Assembly: GCF_014696435.1 (NCBI RefSeq)
Contig: NZ_JACJQG010000022.1
Location: 53,466-117,465, forward strand
Length of the DNA stretch: 64,000 bases
Reading direction: 5' to 3'
From: Calothrix anomala FACHB-343
Lineage (GTDB): Bacteria; Cyanobacteriota; Cyanobacteriia; Cyanobacteriales; Nostocaceae
Shown here: positions 28,092 through 37,928 of the stretch, piece after piece
Position numbering within the stretch: the first letter of the stretch is position 1
How the letters are laid out: each line of letters begins with the position of its first letter
Notes under the pieces: model-generated
What the model was told of the DNA's origin: nothing
The model's database searches: none
The model's input: only the letters and a program-made list of their open reading frames with translations
Translations under genes and position numbers: made by a program

Positions 28092-29807
28092 ATGCCTTAC
28101 AATATGTCTCGCCACGCCTACGCAGAAACCTATGGCCCCACAGTAGGCGATCGCGTCCGACTTGCGGATACAGAATTATTTATTGAAGTAGAACAAGATT
28201 TCACTACCTACGGCGATGAAGTGAAATTTGGCGGCGGTAAAGTCATCCGCGATGGGATGGGACAATCCCCCATTTCTAACGCCGATGGTGCTGTAGATTT
28301 AGTGATTACAAATGCTTTAATTCTTGATTGGTGGGGCGTAGTTAAAGCCGATATTGGCATTAAAGACGGGAAGATATTTAAAATTGGTAAAGCGGGAAAT
28401 CCTTATATTCAAAATAATGTCGATATTATTATTGGCCCTGGAACTGAAGCCTTAGCTGGGGAAGGGATGATTCTCACGGCTGGCGGTATCGATAGCCATA
28501 TTCATTTTATTTGTCCACAGCAAATAGAAGTTGCGATCGCCTCCGGAATTACCACGATGATTGGCGGTGGTACAGGCCCCGCTACAGGGACAAACGCCAC
28601 CACCTGCACCCCAGGCCCTTGGAATATGTACCGGATGTTGCAAGCTGCTGATGCGTTTCCCGTGAATTTGGGATTTTTAGGGAAAGGTAACGCCAGTCAA
28701 CCCCAAGGACTTGTGGAACAAGTACAAGCCGGTGCAATGGGGTTAAAGCTGCATGAAGACTGGGGAACCACACCCGCAACCATTGACACTTGCCTCAGCG
28801 TCGCCGATGAGTATGATGTACAAGTGGCAATTCACACCGACACCCTCAACGAAGCCGGATTTGTTGAAGATACCATCGCCGCTTTCAAAAATCGTGCTAT
28901 CCACACCTACCACACCGAAGGCGCAGGTGGCGGACACGCACCAGATATTATCAAAGTTTGTGGCGAGGTGAATGTTCTCCCATCTTCCACCAACCCCACA
29001 CGCCCTTACACCCTCAACACCTTAGACGAACACCTGGATATGTTGATGGTATGTCATCATCTCGATCCTGCGATCGCGGAAGATGTCGCTTTTGCTGAAT
29101 CCCGCATTCGTCGGGAAACCATCGCCGCCGAAGATATTTTGCACGATTTAGGCGCGTTTAGCATGATTTCTTCCGACTCCCAAGCGATGGGGCGTGTAGG
29201 CGAAGTAATAATTCGCACCTGGCAGACATCTCATAAAATGAAGGTGCAACGGGGAATCCTTAACCCGCAAGGAGATGAGCAACGGGCAGATAATTTTCGA
29301 GCGAAAAGATATGTTGCCAAGTACACCATTAACCCAGCAATTACCCACGGAATAGCCCAGTATGTCGGGTCAGTGGAAGAGGGTAAACTTGCAGATTTGT
29401 GTTTGTGGCGACCGGCATTTTTTGGGGTGAAGCCAGAGATAGTCATTAAAGGCGGAATGATTGCATGGTCGCAAATGGGCGACGCTAACGCCAGCATTCC
29501 CACACCGCAACCAGTACACATGCGACCGATGTTTGGTAGTTTTGCTGGGGCGCGTCACGCCACATCATTAACTTTTGTTTCCCAAGCGGCGTTAGAAAGG
29601 GAGATTCCCAGCCAGTTAGGTTTAAAAAAATCAGCCGTAGCAGTTTCCGGGACACGCCAAATAACTAAGCGAGATTTGAAGCTAAATGATGCGCTACCTC
29701 ATATTAAAGTAGATCCCGAAACCTATGAAGTTAGGGCTGATGGCGAATTGTTGATTTGTGAACCTGCGACAGTTTTACCAATGGCGCAAAGATACTTTTT
29801 GTTTTAA
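28092..29807 (+). CDS. ureC: Urease alpha (catalytic) subunit
   Basis: UreC holds the dinuclear nickel site. From the ATG at 28092 ([19 protein letters not shown]) the protein has 571 residues, the usual length. The HIHFICPQQ motif (Ni ligands), the carbamylated Lys in GLKLHEDWG, and MVCHHLDP (active-site flap His region) are present, as is [16 protein letters not shown]. The longer frame from 28026 reads into the repeat beside the inserted cassette and is rejected. The gene should be co-transcribed with ureDAB unless the cassette blocks read-through. Confidence 0.95.
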   Translation: MPYNMSRHAYAETYGPTVGDRVRLADTELFIEVEQDFTTYGDEVKFGGGKVIRDGMGQSPISNADGAVDLVITNALILDWWGVVKADIGIKDGKIFKIGKAGNPYIQNNVDIIIGPGTEALAGEGMILTAGGIDSHIHFICPQQIEVAIASGITTMIGGGTGPATGTNATTCTPGPWNMYRMLQAADAFPVNLGFLGKGNASQPQGLVEQVQAGAMGLKLHEDWGTTPATIDTCLSVADEYDVQVAIHTDTLNEAGFVEDTIAAFKNRAIHTYHTEGAGGGHAPDIIKVCGEVNVLPSSTNPTRPYTLNTLDEHLDMLMVCHHLDPAIAEDVAFAESRIRRETIAAEDILHDLGAFSMISSDSQAMGRVGEVIIRTWQTSHKMKVQRGILNPQGDEQRADNFRAKRYVAKYTINPAITHGIAQYVGSVEEGKLADLCLWRPAFFGVKPEIVIKGGMIAWSQMGDANASIPTPQPVHMRPMFGSFAGARHATSLTFVSQAALEREIPSQLGLKKSAVAVSGTRQITKRDLKLNDALPHIKVDPETYEVRADGELLICEPATVLPMAQRYFLF

Positions 29808-29810
29808 TCC

Positions 29811-30764
29811 ATGACCGAGCAATCTACCGATTACGATAGTCCTTGGAAAGAAATCATAGAGTTATATTTTCCCCGGTTTCTGGAATTCTTTTTTACCCTA
29901 GCTTACGACGCGATCGACTGGACGCGACCCTATGAATTTCTGGACACAGAACTGCAACAGCTAGAACCTGATGCGGAAATTGGGCGGCGTTTCGTTGATA
30001 AAGTCGCCAAAGTTTGGTTACTTGATGGAGAAGAAGCTTGGGTATTAGTTCACGTAGAAGTCCAAGGACAATATGACAGCCAATTTGCTGAACGGATGTA
30101 CACCTACAATTACCGCTTGTTTGACCGCCATAAACAGCGAGTCATCAGCTTGGCGGTATTAGCCGATGAACAAGCAAATTGGCGACCCTGCAGCTACAGC
30201 TATGAACTGGCGGGATGTCGTGTCAGCTTAGAGTTTCCCGTCGCGAAGTTATTGGACTATGAACAAGCTTGGGAAACCCTAGAGCAAACCACCAATCCCT
30301 TTGGGATAATAGTGATGGCACATCTCAAAACCAAAGCGACGCAACGAAACCCAGAAAGTCGGCTACAGTGGAAACTAAGCCTAGTTAGACGACTTTTTGA
30401 AAAGGGATACAGCCGGGGAGATATTCAAGAAATCTTCCGGTTTATCGACTGGGTGATGGTTTTACCAAAAGAATTGACAAGTAGTTTCAAAACTGAAGTG
30501 AGAAATTACGAGGAGACAAATAGAATGCGGTACGTAACGAGTATTGAAAGGTTAGCAAAAGAAGAAGGGATTATTGAGACTGCTAGAGAAAGCGTGATTG
30601 AAGTTCTAGAAACTCGCTTTGGAGAAGTGCCAAGTGTTATTGTGGAAGCTATCAATGGGATAGAAGAACCATCGGTATTAAAGACACTTCATAAAAGAGC
30701 GATCGCAATTCCTTCGACATTTGAATTTCAGCAACTCTTAGATAATCTTACTACTGGAGAATGA
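29811..30764 (+). CDS. Rpn-type transposase/nuclease-like protein
   Basis: This 317-residue protein starts three bases after ureC. Segments FLDTELQQLEPDAEIGRRFVDKVAKVWL and VLVHVEVQGQYDSQFAERMY (D...E-x-Q core, about 40-95) resemble the cyanobacterial Rpn/PD-(D/E)XK group; the C-terminal part has helices with GDIQEIFRFIDWVM. Its last 20 codons (FEFQQLLDNLTTGE) recur as decayed copies downstream. It probably came with the adjacent repeats. Function unknown. Confidence 0.7.
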   Translation: MTEQSTDYDSPWKEIIELYFPRFLEFFFTLAYDAIDWTRPYEFLDTELQQLEPDAEIGRRFVDKVAKVWLLDGEEAWVLVHVEVQGQYDSQFAERMYTYNYRLFDRHKQRVISLAVLADEQANWRPCSYSYELAGCRVSLEFPVAKLLDYEQAWETLEQTTNPFGIIVMAHLKTKATQRNPESRLQWKLSLVRRLFEKGYSRGDIQEIFRFIDWVMVLPKELTSSFKTEVRNYEETNRMRYVTSIERLAKEEGIIETARESVIEVLETRFGEVPSVIVEAINGIEEPSVLKTLHKRAIAIPSTFEFQQLLDNLTTGE

Positions 30765-30869
30765 GCGATCGCCTATTTTGTGCTGAGAGAGCGATCGCTT
30801 TTCTTGAGAGCGTCAGCATTAGCACTTTTTAAAAGCTAAAATCAAAGTGCAGCATTCCATGTTCAATTT

Positions 30870-31193
30870 ATGATGACTCCGAAATTGATGATTGAACCTT
30901 CATATTGGTTGGGAACAGGAATCAAACTAGAAAAAGTTAATAATCTTAATTTTTTTAAGTTTACCGATGAACTGCAAGCACGTTCAGATGAACTATTAGA
31001 ACGGAGCAAATCTGGATTAATCACAGTAGAAGAAAAAGCGGAATTAGATGGTATATCTGATTTAGCGCAGATTTTTACCTACGCTAATTCTGTTTTAGCT
31101 GCTGAATCAAAATGGTTCCCCAATCCATCCGAGAAATCATCGCTGACAGAGCAAAATACCTCTGCGAATATTGCCACTCCCCAGAATTTGTAA
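30870..31193 (+). CDS. Small protein paired with an HNH nuclease
   Basis: The 107-residue protein has a helical core (KFTDELQARSDELLERSKSG and TVEEKAELDGISDLAQIFTY), resembling small proteins that I remember upstream of HNH genes in cyanobacteria. Its last 82 bases overlap the start of the HNH gene in another frame, so translation is likely coupled. An antitoxin-like or specificity role is conceivable but not shown. The ATG at 30870 could instead be the second Met. Confidence 0.6.
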   Translation: MMTPKLMIEPSYWLGTGIKLEKVNNLNFFKFTDELQARSDELLERSKSGLITVEEKAELDGISDLAQIFTYANSVLAAESKWFPNPSEKSSLTEQNTSANIATPQNL

Positions 31194-31567
31194 ATACTGA
31201 CCGCTTCACTGTCGATCATCTCATTCCACAGTCTTTAGGTGGCTCAGATGAACTGGAAAATCTAGCTTTATGTTGCCGTCGTTGCAATGAACGTCGCTAT
31301 AATTTTACATCAGGAATTGACCCGCAAACTCAAAAGGAAATACCTCTATTTAATCCTCGTACACAACAGTGGTCAGAACATTTTATCTGGTCTGTAAATG
31401 GAACAAACATCGTAGGAATAACCCCAACAGGTAGAGCTACCTGTAATCGACTTGATATGAACGATCAACGTCATAGTAACGGGTTCATTCAAAAATCTCG
31501 TCGGCTTTGGGTGCAAGTAGGTTGGCATCCTCCTCGGGAAGATCCACGCCAAGAAAGTGGTAATTAA
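31112..31567 (+). CDS. HNH endonuclease
   Basis: This 151-residue protein has the HNH fold: a zinc Cys pair CEYC (about 18-21), the catalytic DHLIPQSLGGSDELENLALC (about 35-54) and CRRCNERR. LWVQVGWHPP closes the conserved C-terminus. Catalytic residues are intact. The ATG at 31112 is supported because MVPQSIREIIADRAKYLCEY is the family N-terminus, even though it overlaps the previous gene by 82 bases. Confidence 0.88.
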   Translation: MVPQSIREIIADRAKYLCEYCHSPEFVNTDRFTVDHLIPQSLGGSDELENLALCCRRCNERRYNFTSGIDPQTQKEIPLFNPRTQQWSEHFIWSVNGTNIVGITPTGRATCNRLDMNDQRHSNGFIQKSRRLWVQVGWHPPREDPRQESGN

Positions 31568-31582
31568 TTTAAGCTTAAACAA

Positions 31583-31887
31583 GCGATCGCCTGTTTTGTG
31601 ATGAGAGTGCGATGTCTTCTCTTCGAGACGCTGCGCGAACGACAAGCCGCTTTGCGTCTACGCAATTCCTTTCACAGCCGAATTTCAGCAACTCTTAGAT
31701 AATCTCACTGCTGGAGAATGAGCGATCGCCTGTTTTGTGCTGAGAATGCGATGTCTTCTCTTCGAGACGCTGCGCGAACGACAAGCCGCTTTGCGTCTAC
31801 GCAATTCCTTCCACATCAGAATTTCAGCAACTATTAGATAATCTGCCTTCTGGAGAATGAGCGATCGCCTGTTTTGTGATCAGAGAG
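31583..31887. repeat. 139-bp tandem direct repeats
   Basis: Two complete units (31583-31721 and 31722-31860) and the start of a third (31861 to about 31887) are nearly identical. Each begins GCGATCGCCTGTTTTGTG, contains GAGACGCTGCGCGAACGAC and ends in 60 bases equivalent to the 3' end (30705-30764) of the Rpn-type gene upstream, including a stop codon. Confidence 0.9.
31801..31860 (+). pseudogene. Decayed copy of the Rpn-type gene 3' end (second copy at 31662-31721)
   Basis: In frame it reads EFQQLLDNLPSGE then a stop, matching the C-terminus of the protein encoded at 29811-30764. The sister copy at 31662-31721 reads EFQQLLDNLTAGE. They cannot be expressed as genes; they mark repeated duplication of a gene end. 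Confidence 0.75.
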
Positions 31888-31963
31888 TGACCGCCCAATT
31901 TATTCTGAACAAAATATATACCTATCTTGGTAATAATAAAAATCTATCTAATCTAACAAATCT

Positions 31964-34351
31964 CTAATTTTTATGTTTTAATCTCGTCACTGGTAAAAGC
32001 AAACTATCTTCGATTTCTTGCCTAATTTTGCAGCTAATATTAGAATATTTATTCATACAATTGACTAGCAACTTATTAGCGTCATAGTACTGCTGCAACA
32101 TTTGCTTCTGAGAAGAGTTGAATTGCCAATCGTGTCCAATATTACGATGCTCTATCATAATATCTCTGAGTTGTTCAATCCAGACTTGACTATTTTCCTG
32201 CAACCAATCCTCCCAATTATTAGTTACAGAAGTTGACAATTTGATATGTAAAATTTGCAATTTTTGCTGTAACTGGAAATCAAGAGCGTGGGAAATAGCA
32301 TGTTCAAGTTGAGTAGAAAGTCCGTCATAATTAATAAATTTTAAATTTTGAGACAGAATCTGCTCAAGATCAAAATCAATTGCAAGATCCCAGTTAAAGG
32401 GAGTTCTATCTATTTGGCTAGTACACTGCGTGGGATTGTAGCTGGAGTCATCATCCCCAAATCTAAAAGCTTCTATTTCTTGTAATTGTTGTTGTAGCCA
32501 TTCATCATAACCCCTCTCATAATCAGGATCGATAGCAGGTTCATAGTAACCAGCAAGTTCCCAACTCAGAGCGCCGTCAAGAAAATGAATATAATCTATT
32601 AACTCTGAAGTGTAGAAAGCTCGAACTGCAACAGATTTGTAAGGTGTATTAACTGACCTTGTTTTTTCATCTACCCATACTAAAAACTCCTGTAAATTAT
32701 CATCAAGCGCTAATAAACTATCAACTTTTTGCTTGATCAAGAGTAGCAAATCATCAGCATTACGCATCATTTCAGTAGTTATAAAAATTACTTCTTGCCA
32801 GCGTTTTTCCGTAAGATAATCAACTATTTTTTCCCAGGCAGAATTAGCAACAATTTTTCTGGCTGAAAAATACTCATGAAATGTCAGGTGAGAAAAAGAG
32901 TAAATCCTCTTTGCTCTTTCTACTAACAGCCCATGTTGTGCTTCAAGCGATTTTAAAACTGCTTCACTGTCCAGTCTTAATATTTTTGTGTCTAGGTCAG
33001 GATGATATAGTTTGCGGAAAAACTCAGTAATGTATACCTCTACTGTTTCTTGCTTGAAAAAATAGTTCTGCTGTTCAAATGTAGCCAAAGCAATTTGACT
33101 GAGTAAGTCTTCCTTACACTGCATTGAGAGATTTTTATAAACATGATCTCGTTCATTGAAAATTTTTGCATCCCATTTTTTTAGTAAAATTCTCAAGCCC
33201 TCTTGATAAAGTTTAGAACGCTTTTTAGGAAAATCTTTTTTCTCTGCAAACACCAGACACAGCAAAGTTAGCAGTAATGGGCTAGTTGCCAGTTCTTGAA
33301 TTCCCTTGTTCTCTGCCAATTTATTGATGAATCGTTTTGCTTCGTTTAGATCAGTTAGTCGGAACCACTTTTCAGCAAAGATGGTAATCTGTTCTTTATC
33401 AAAATCTGCTACTTCCACCTCTGTAAAACTTTCAAAGGTGTATTCATTGGCAGCTATCCGACAAGTAATGACAAACTGATTGCTATGAAATTGATCAGAA
33501 ATATCTCTAATTTGCAGTAAGACACGTTTTGTATCTTCCGCTCGAACTTCATCCAAACCATCCAATAAAACCAATAGCTTACCCTGTCTCAAAAGCTTGT
33601 TTGCTTTAACGCTAGCATCCTGTACTCCACAAACTGTCAATTTTTGGGCAATATATTCCAATAAATCTGGTTGTTTGGGCGTTTCTGCAAAATCCTTTAG
33701 GGTGATAAATAAGGGAACTCGATTTGTCAAATACTGCCCCTCAATACATTGCATAGCCAGATACTTCAAAAATGTAGTCTTTCCTGCGCCCGGTTTACCG
33801 AATACCATCAGTTTGTAATGACGCTGTACTGCTTCTATACCAGGTATTCGCTTCTCTTTAACTCTGTTAAGTCCAAACCGCTCAAAGTTATCTGGCTCAG
33901 AATTTTGCAACAGTTCAGAGATATCTAATCGCCTACGTCCGGTGATTTTCTCCAGAATGTTGACGTTGGTATAGATACCCCGTTCACCTGTTAACTCTAT
34001 TGGTTGGGGCATATCTAGCACCCGCATGGTTCCACACTTTTCTTTAATGCTGGATTTAACCTGTTCGCGGATTTCTTGAACTAGAGCATCAATATCAGAG
34101 TCTTGCTCTGAAGTTTGTTTTACTTCAGATTGTCGATTTTCTTGAATTTCTTGCCACTCCAGCCCCAATTTTTTGCATATTTCAACAAATAAGCTGCTAT
34201 CAACAGGCTTACGGTTAAAAAATTTATTGACTGGTTGACGGGTAACGGATAAAGCGTCCGCTAGCTTTTGCTGTGTTCCAAATTTGTCGATTAAAGCTAA
34301 CTTTGCAGACTGAATACCTTGATGAGAAGCCTGAAGCGATCGCTTGACCAT
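31964..34351 (-). CDS. NACHT NTPase with N-terminal helix-turn-helix (NLR-like)
   Basis: This 795-residue protein has an HTH (about 10-65, KLADALSVTRQPVNKFF), a linker, and a STAND-class NACHT ATPase: Walker A GKPGAGKTTF (185-194), Walker B LLVLLDGLDEV (259-269), and a sensor region ITCRIAANEY. The following helical region with YSFSHLTFHEYFSARKIV resembles the NCH2-type helical domain of bacterial NACHT proteins. The C-terminal 250 residues carry helices with no clear repeats. Bacterial NACHT proteins include anti-phage NLR-like systems, so a sensor or defence role is plausible. The HTH may bind DNA or pair with other proteins. It is monocistronic. Confidence 0.85.
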   Translation of the reverse strand: MVKRSLQASHQGIQSAKLALIDKFGTQQKLADALSVTRQPVNKFFNRKPVDSSLFVEICKKLGLEWQEIQENRQSEVKQTSEQDSDIDALVQEIREQVKSSIKEKCGTMRVLDMPQPIELTGERGIYTNVNILEKITGRRRLDISELLQNSEPDNFERFGLNRVKEKRIPGIEAVQRHYKLMVFGKPGAGKTTFLKYLAMQCIEGQYLTNRVPLFITLKDFAETPKQPDLLEYIAQKLTVCGVQDASVKANKLLRQGKLLVLLDGLDEVRAEDTKRVLLQIRDISDQFHSNQFVITCRIAANEYTFESFTEVEVADFDKEQITIFAEKWFRLTDLNEAKRFINKLAENKGIQELATSPLLLTLLCLVFAEKKDFPKKRSKLYQEGLRILLKKWDAKIFNERDHVYKNLSMQCKEDLLSQIALATFEQQNYFFKQETVEVYITEFFRKLYHPDLDTKILRLDSEAVLKSLEAQHGLLVERAKRIYSFSHLTFHEYFSARKIVANSAWEKIVDYLTEKRWQEVIFITTEMMRNADDLLLLIKQKVDSLLALDDNLQEFLVWVDEKTRSVNTPYKSVAVRAFYTSELIDYIHFLDGALSWELAGYYEPAIDPDYERGYDEWLQQQLQEIEAFRFGDDDSSYNPTQCTSQIDRTPFNWDLAIDFDLEQILSQNLKFINYDGLSTQLEHAISHALDFQLQQKLQILHIKLSTSVTNNWEDWLQENSQVWIEQLRDIMIEHRNIGHDWQFNSSQKQMLQQYYDANKLLVNCMNKYSNISCKIRQEIEDSLLLPVTRLKHKN

Positions 34352-34506
34352 ATTTTGATGAACAACTTTTTACCCATTTTAACGACTTAAAACAAAAGTT
34401 ATACTTACCGCGTACATAACTCACACACCCAGGAAGCCTTGTGATTACATAGTTTGAGGGATTTTAGAAGGGCGTAAATACACTATTGCTTACTGAGGCG
34501 ATCGCA

Positions 34507-34737
34507 ATGCTCGAAACACTAATTCCCCTAGTTATCAACAAGTCTGTAGAAATTATTCTGGGGCTACTGCTGGAAAAATTCTGGGCTTGGGTTTTGAAGG
34601 ATAATAACTATCAACGCCTGAACCAATTCCTGAAAATGCAGGTTCTAGCACTGTATCTCAATTGGGTTTTGCTCAAAAAACCTCTAAAATATCTACCTGA
34701 ATCCGTACAAGAGAGTAATTCAGAAATTAATGATTAG
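34507..34737 (+). CDS. Small hydrophobic protein divergent from the NACHT gene
   Basis: The ATG at 34507 gives a 76-residue protein starting MLETLIPLVINKSVEIILG, with a hydrophobic first half (about 4-35) and a charged second half. A TTG at 34486 would add seven residues. No family is recognised. It is divergent from the NACHT gene with about 155 bases between them, so a shared promoter region and a partner role are possible. Confidence 0.4.
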   Translation: MLETLIPLVINKSVEIILGLLLEKFWAWVLKDNNYQRLNQFLKMQVLALYLNWVLLKKPLKYLPESVQESNSEIND

Positions 34738-35047
34738 TATCAAATAGGGAGAATATGGCACAGGCTCAAGGCTTACTTTCGCAGCTAAACCTGTGTCTAT
34801 GTCCAACTATCAAAAGGTTTACGATATATCAACTAGCTACCCATTTAGTTTGAAAATTTAACCCAAAATAGTTAGATTAGCAAGTAATTATTTACCTATG
34901 AAAAACTAGTAAATCTTATATAAGATAAAATAAAAAAATCTATTGCAGCTTTTAGGTAAATAATCTTTATTCAAGAGAAGGTTAACTAAAATTGATATAA
35001 ATATATCTAAGATTACAAACCCCGAAAATTTTACCGAGACCCGCTAC
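34738..35047. other. Spacer before a receiver-kinase gene
   Basis: This 310-base AT-rich gap has no ORF, tandem repeat or clear hairpin. It probably contains the promoter of the receiver-histidine kinase gene. Confidence 0.5.
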
Positions 35048-36193
35048 ATGAACTCACAAAATTCTCGCTCTGACAAAATTTTGGTTGTAGATGATTCTCC
35101 AGATAATGTGTTTTTAATCAAAACTATTTTGGAGGAAGAAGGCTACACAGTTAGCACAGCAGAAAATGGTGCTTCAGCTTTATCACAATTAGAAGCATCT
35201 CCTTGTGATTTGGTATTGCTGGATTTAATGATGCCGGGAATGGATGGTTACGAAGTTACTCGGCGCATACGTGGAAATACTGCCATGCAGCAATATATCC
35301 CCATACTGCTGATTACTGCTCATGATGCGCCAAATGTTGCCAAGGGATTAGATTTAGGTGCTGATGACTTTATCCGCAAGCCTGTGACGGTGGATGAATT
35401 GCTAGCACGAGTGCGATCGCTCTTACGTTTAAAACATAGTATCGATGAACGTGATGAAATTGCTCGCCAGCGCGAAGATTTTGTCTCCCGTCTCACCCAC
35501 GACTTACGCACCCCCCTTGTAGCTGCCGATCGCGTACTCATGCTGTTTCAGCAGGGTGCTTTGGGAGCATTATCGCCGCAAATGGAGGAAGTGATCGCGA
35601 TCATGGCGCGTAGCAATACTAATTTGCTGTCAATGGTTAATACCTTACTGGAAGTGTACCGCTTTGAAGCTGGTCGCAAAACCTTGGCTTTTCAACCAGT
35701 GAACCTCCGCCAATTATTAGAGGAGGTAGTAGGAGAATTAACACCTTTAGCTGAAGCAAAATCACTATCGATAAATTTAGGAATTGCTCAAGAGTTAACC
35801 AGCAACTCAGTCATGGGCGATCGCTTAGAATTGCATCGTCTATTTACTAACCTAATTGGTAATGCTATAAAATTTACCGATTCTGGCTCAGTAAATATTC
35901 ATCTTGGTTCAACAACCCAAAACAGCAAAAAGTCGTATTTAGATGCTGTGGAAAATTCCGCTTTTAGTGAATTCCTAATTGTTGAAGTAGAAGACACAGG
36001 CCCCGGTATTTCTCCTGAAGAACAAACCACATTATTTGAGCGTTTTCGCCAAGGAAGTCACAAGAGTTCTGGTAGTGGCTTAGGGCTGTATCTTTCCCGG
36101 CGAATTGTTGAAGCTCATCAAGGAAATATTTTAGTTAAATCTGAGTTGGGTAAAGGTAGTGTATTTATTGTTATGCTACCTGTAAAAATATAA
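35048..36193 (+). CDS. Hybrid receiver-histidine kinase
   Basis: The 381-residue soluble protein has an N-terminal receiver (1-125; Asp59 in LVLLDLMMPGMDG; Lys in IRKPVT) followed by HisKA with His151 in SRLTHDLRTP and a HATPase with NLIGNAIKFT, EDTGPGI and GSGLGLYLS. This layout, receiver before kinase, allows it to be switched by an upstream kinase and then phosphorylate a regulator. No partner gene is adjacent. All catalytic residues are intact. Confidence 0.9.
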   Translation: MNSQNSRSDKILVVDDSPDNVFLIKTILEEEGYTVSTAENGASALSQLEASPCDLVLLDLMMPGMDGYEVTRRIRGNTAMQQYIPILLITAHDAPNVAKGLDLGADDFIRKPVTVDELLARVRSLLRLKHSIDERDEIARQREDFVSRLTHDLRTPLVAADRVLMLFQQGALGALSPQMEEVIAIMARSNTNLLSMVNTLLEVYRFEAGRKTLAFQPVNLRQLLEEVVGELTPLAEAKSLSINLGIAQELTSNSVMGDRLELHRLFTNLIGNAIKFTDSGSVNIHLGSTTQNSKKSYLDAVENSAFSEFLIVEVEDTGPGISPEEQTTLFERFRQGSHKSSGSGLGLYLSRRIVEAHQGNILVKSELGKGSVFIVMLPVKI

Positions 36194-36195
36194 GT

Positions 36196-36330
36196 CAATG
36201 GTCAATAGTCAATAGTCAATAGTCAATAGTTAATAGTCATTGATCCTTTCTTTCTTGTCCCCCATGTCCTCCTTGTCCCCCTTCCCTTATCCCTCTTTTC
36301 TCCCTTCCCTAGCCCCTAGCCCCTAGCCTC
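36196..36330. repeat. STRR block (AGTCAAT heptamers, CTTGTCC and CCCTAGC units)
   Basis: Six AGTCAAT-type heptamers (36196-36240), CTTGTCCCC units (about 36253-36280) and CCCCTAG units (about 36310-36330) fill the space between the kinase gene and the aldehyde dehydrogenase gene. Confidence 0.85.
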
Positions 36331-36340
36331 TATAAAAAAC

Positions 36341-37723
36341 ATGATTACTGAATCATCAATTTCTATCAACGATATTATTCGTAAACAACGCGAATTTTTT
36401 CAAACTGGTAAAACTAAAGATGTTGCTTTTCGGATTGAACAACTTAAAATTCTCAAACAAGCAGTTCTAGAAAATGAACAAGCAATAATTCAAGCATTAA
36501 AAGCTGACTTAAATAAACCAGAATTTGAAGCTTATGCTACAGAAATTTTAGTATATAAAGAAATTGATTACGCTATTAAGCATATCAAAACTTGGACTAA
36601 GCCTCAAAAAGCAGCCGTTTCTCTGGAATTTTTGCAATACTCAGCTAAAATTTATCCAGATCCTTTAGGAGTAGTTTTAATTATCGGCCCTTGGAACTAT
36701 CCATTTAACTTAATGATAGGGCCTTTAGTTGGTGCGATCGCGGCGGGAAATTGCACAATTCTCAAACCTTCAGAACTTGCGCCTCATACCTCTAGTTTGC
36801 TGGCTGGGATAATTGCTAAATATTTTGATCCAGCATATATTGCACTAGTAGAAGGTGGTGTAGAAACCAGTCAAAATCTGTTAGCAGAAAAATTTGACTA
36901 TATCTTTTTTACTGGTGGTACAAATGTCGGCAGAATTGTTATGGAAGCGGCGGCTAAACACCTCACACCAGTTACTTTAGAATTAGGTGGTAAAAGCCCT
37001 TGTATTGTAGATACAGAAATTAATTTAGAACACACCGTCAAGCGGATTATTTGGGGTAAGTTTGTCAATGCTGGACAAACTTGTATCGCCCCTGACTATA
37101 TTTTAGTTGATAAAAGAATCAAAACAAATTTAGTAGAAGGGCTGAAAAAAACTATCAAAGAATTTTATGGAGATAAGCCAGAAACGAGTCCTGATTATGC
37201 TCGTATTATCTCTGCAAAACACTTTGATAGATTAGTAAATCTTCTAAAAAATGGTGAAGTTATCATTGGTGGAGAAACGAACCCGGCGGAACGTTATATA
37301 GCTCCCACGCTGCTTGAGAACGTCTCTTTGGATGATGCAATTATGCAGGAAGAGATTTTTGGTCCGATTTTACCCATTATTGAATATGATGACATCAAAG
37401 AAGCGATCGCTCTAATTAACTCTCGACCAAAACCCCTAGCTTTATACTTATTTTCGCAAAACAAAAACCTGCAACAGCGCATTTTGCAGGAAACTACATC
37501 CGGTGGAGTTTGTCTTAACGATACAATCATGCAATATGGTGTTTCATCTTTACCATTTGGCGGTGTTGGTGATAGTGGTATTGGTAGTTATCACGGTAAA
37601 GCTGGTTTTGACACCTTTTCCCACCGCAAAAGCGTCTTGCAAAACTCATTTTTATTTGATTTAAATTGGCGTTACGCTCCCTATCAAGGAAAGTTAGCTT
37701 TCCTCAAGCGATTCCTGGGTTAA
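36341..37723 (+). CDS. Class 3 aldehyde dehydrogenase
   Basis: The 460-residue enzyme oxidises aldehydes, probably fatty or aliphatic aldehydes, to acids using NAD(P). It has the class 3 short layout with NLMIGPLVGAIAAGNCTILKPSE, the general base Glu214 in TLELGGKSP, and the nucleophile Cys248 in NAGQTCIAP. The C-terminal hydrophobic tail ends near LAFLKRFLG. It is similar to cyanobacterial AldE-type enzymes from memory; the substrate is not determined. It is monocistronic and preceded by repeats. Confidence 0.9.
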   Translation: MITESSISINDIIRKQREFFQTGKTKDVAFRIEQLKILKQAVLENEQAIIQALKADLNKPEFEAYATEILVYKEIDYAIKHIKTWTKPQKAAVSLEFLQYSAKIYPDPLGVVLIIGPWNYPFNLMIGPLVGAIAAGNCTILKPSELAPHTSSLLAGIIAKYFDPAYIALVEGGVETSQNLLAEKFDYIFFTGGTNVGRIVMEAAAKHLTPVTLELGGKSPCIVDTEINLEHTVKRIIWGKFVNAGQTCIAPDYILVDKRIKTNLVEGLKKTIKEFYGDKPETSPDYARIISAKHFDRLVNLLKNGEVIIGGETNPAERYIAPTLLENVSLDDAIMQEEIFGPILPIIEYDDIKEAIALINSRPKPLALYLFSQNKNLQQRILQETTSGGVCLNDTIMQYGVSSLPFGGVGDSGIGSYHGKAGFDTFSHRKSVLQNSFLFDLNWRYAPYQGKLAFLKRFLG

Positions 37724-37814
37724 TTAGTTCACATTTTGCATTAACCCTCTTTAATCACTCTTGCCAAATAAAAATCTCAAACCTTTATTTTTCAATACTT
37801 TTACCAATTTAGGT

Positions 37815-37893
37815 GTAGGTTGGGTTGAGGCACGAAACCCAACACCCGAAAACTTTGGTATTGTTGGGTTTCACTCCGTTCAACCCAACCTAC
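37815..37893. repeat. Imperfect 79-bp palindromic repeat
   Basis: GTAGGTTGGGTTGA (37815 onward) and TCAACCCAACCTAC (ending 37893) form arms that continue through GAAACCCAACA and its complement. This is the common cyanobacterial palindrome associated with GTAGGTTGGG motifs. It lies beyond the 3' end of the aldehyde dehydrogenase and of the convergent HigA-type gene. A weaker partial copy is near 25575-25605. Confidence 0.8.
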
Positions 37894-37928
37894 ATTTATT
37901 GTTCTCTTCCCAAAGTGATAGAAGAGGG

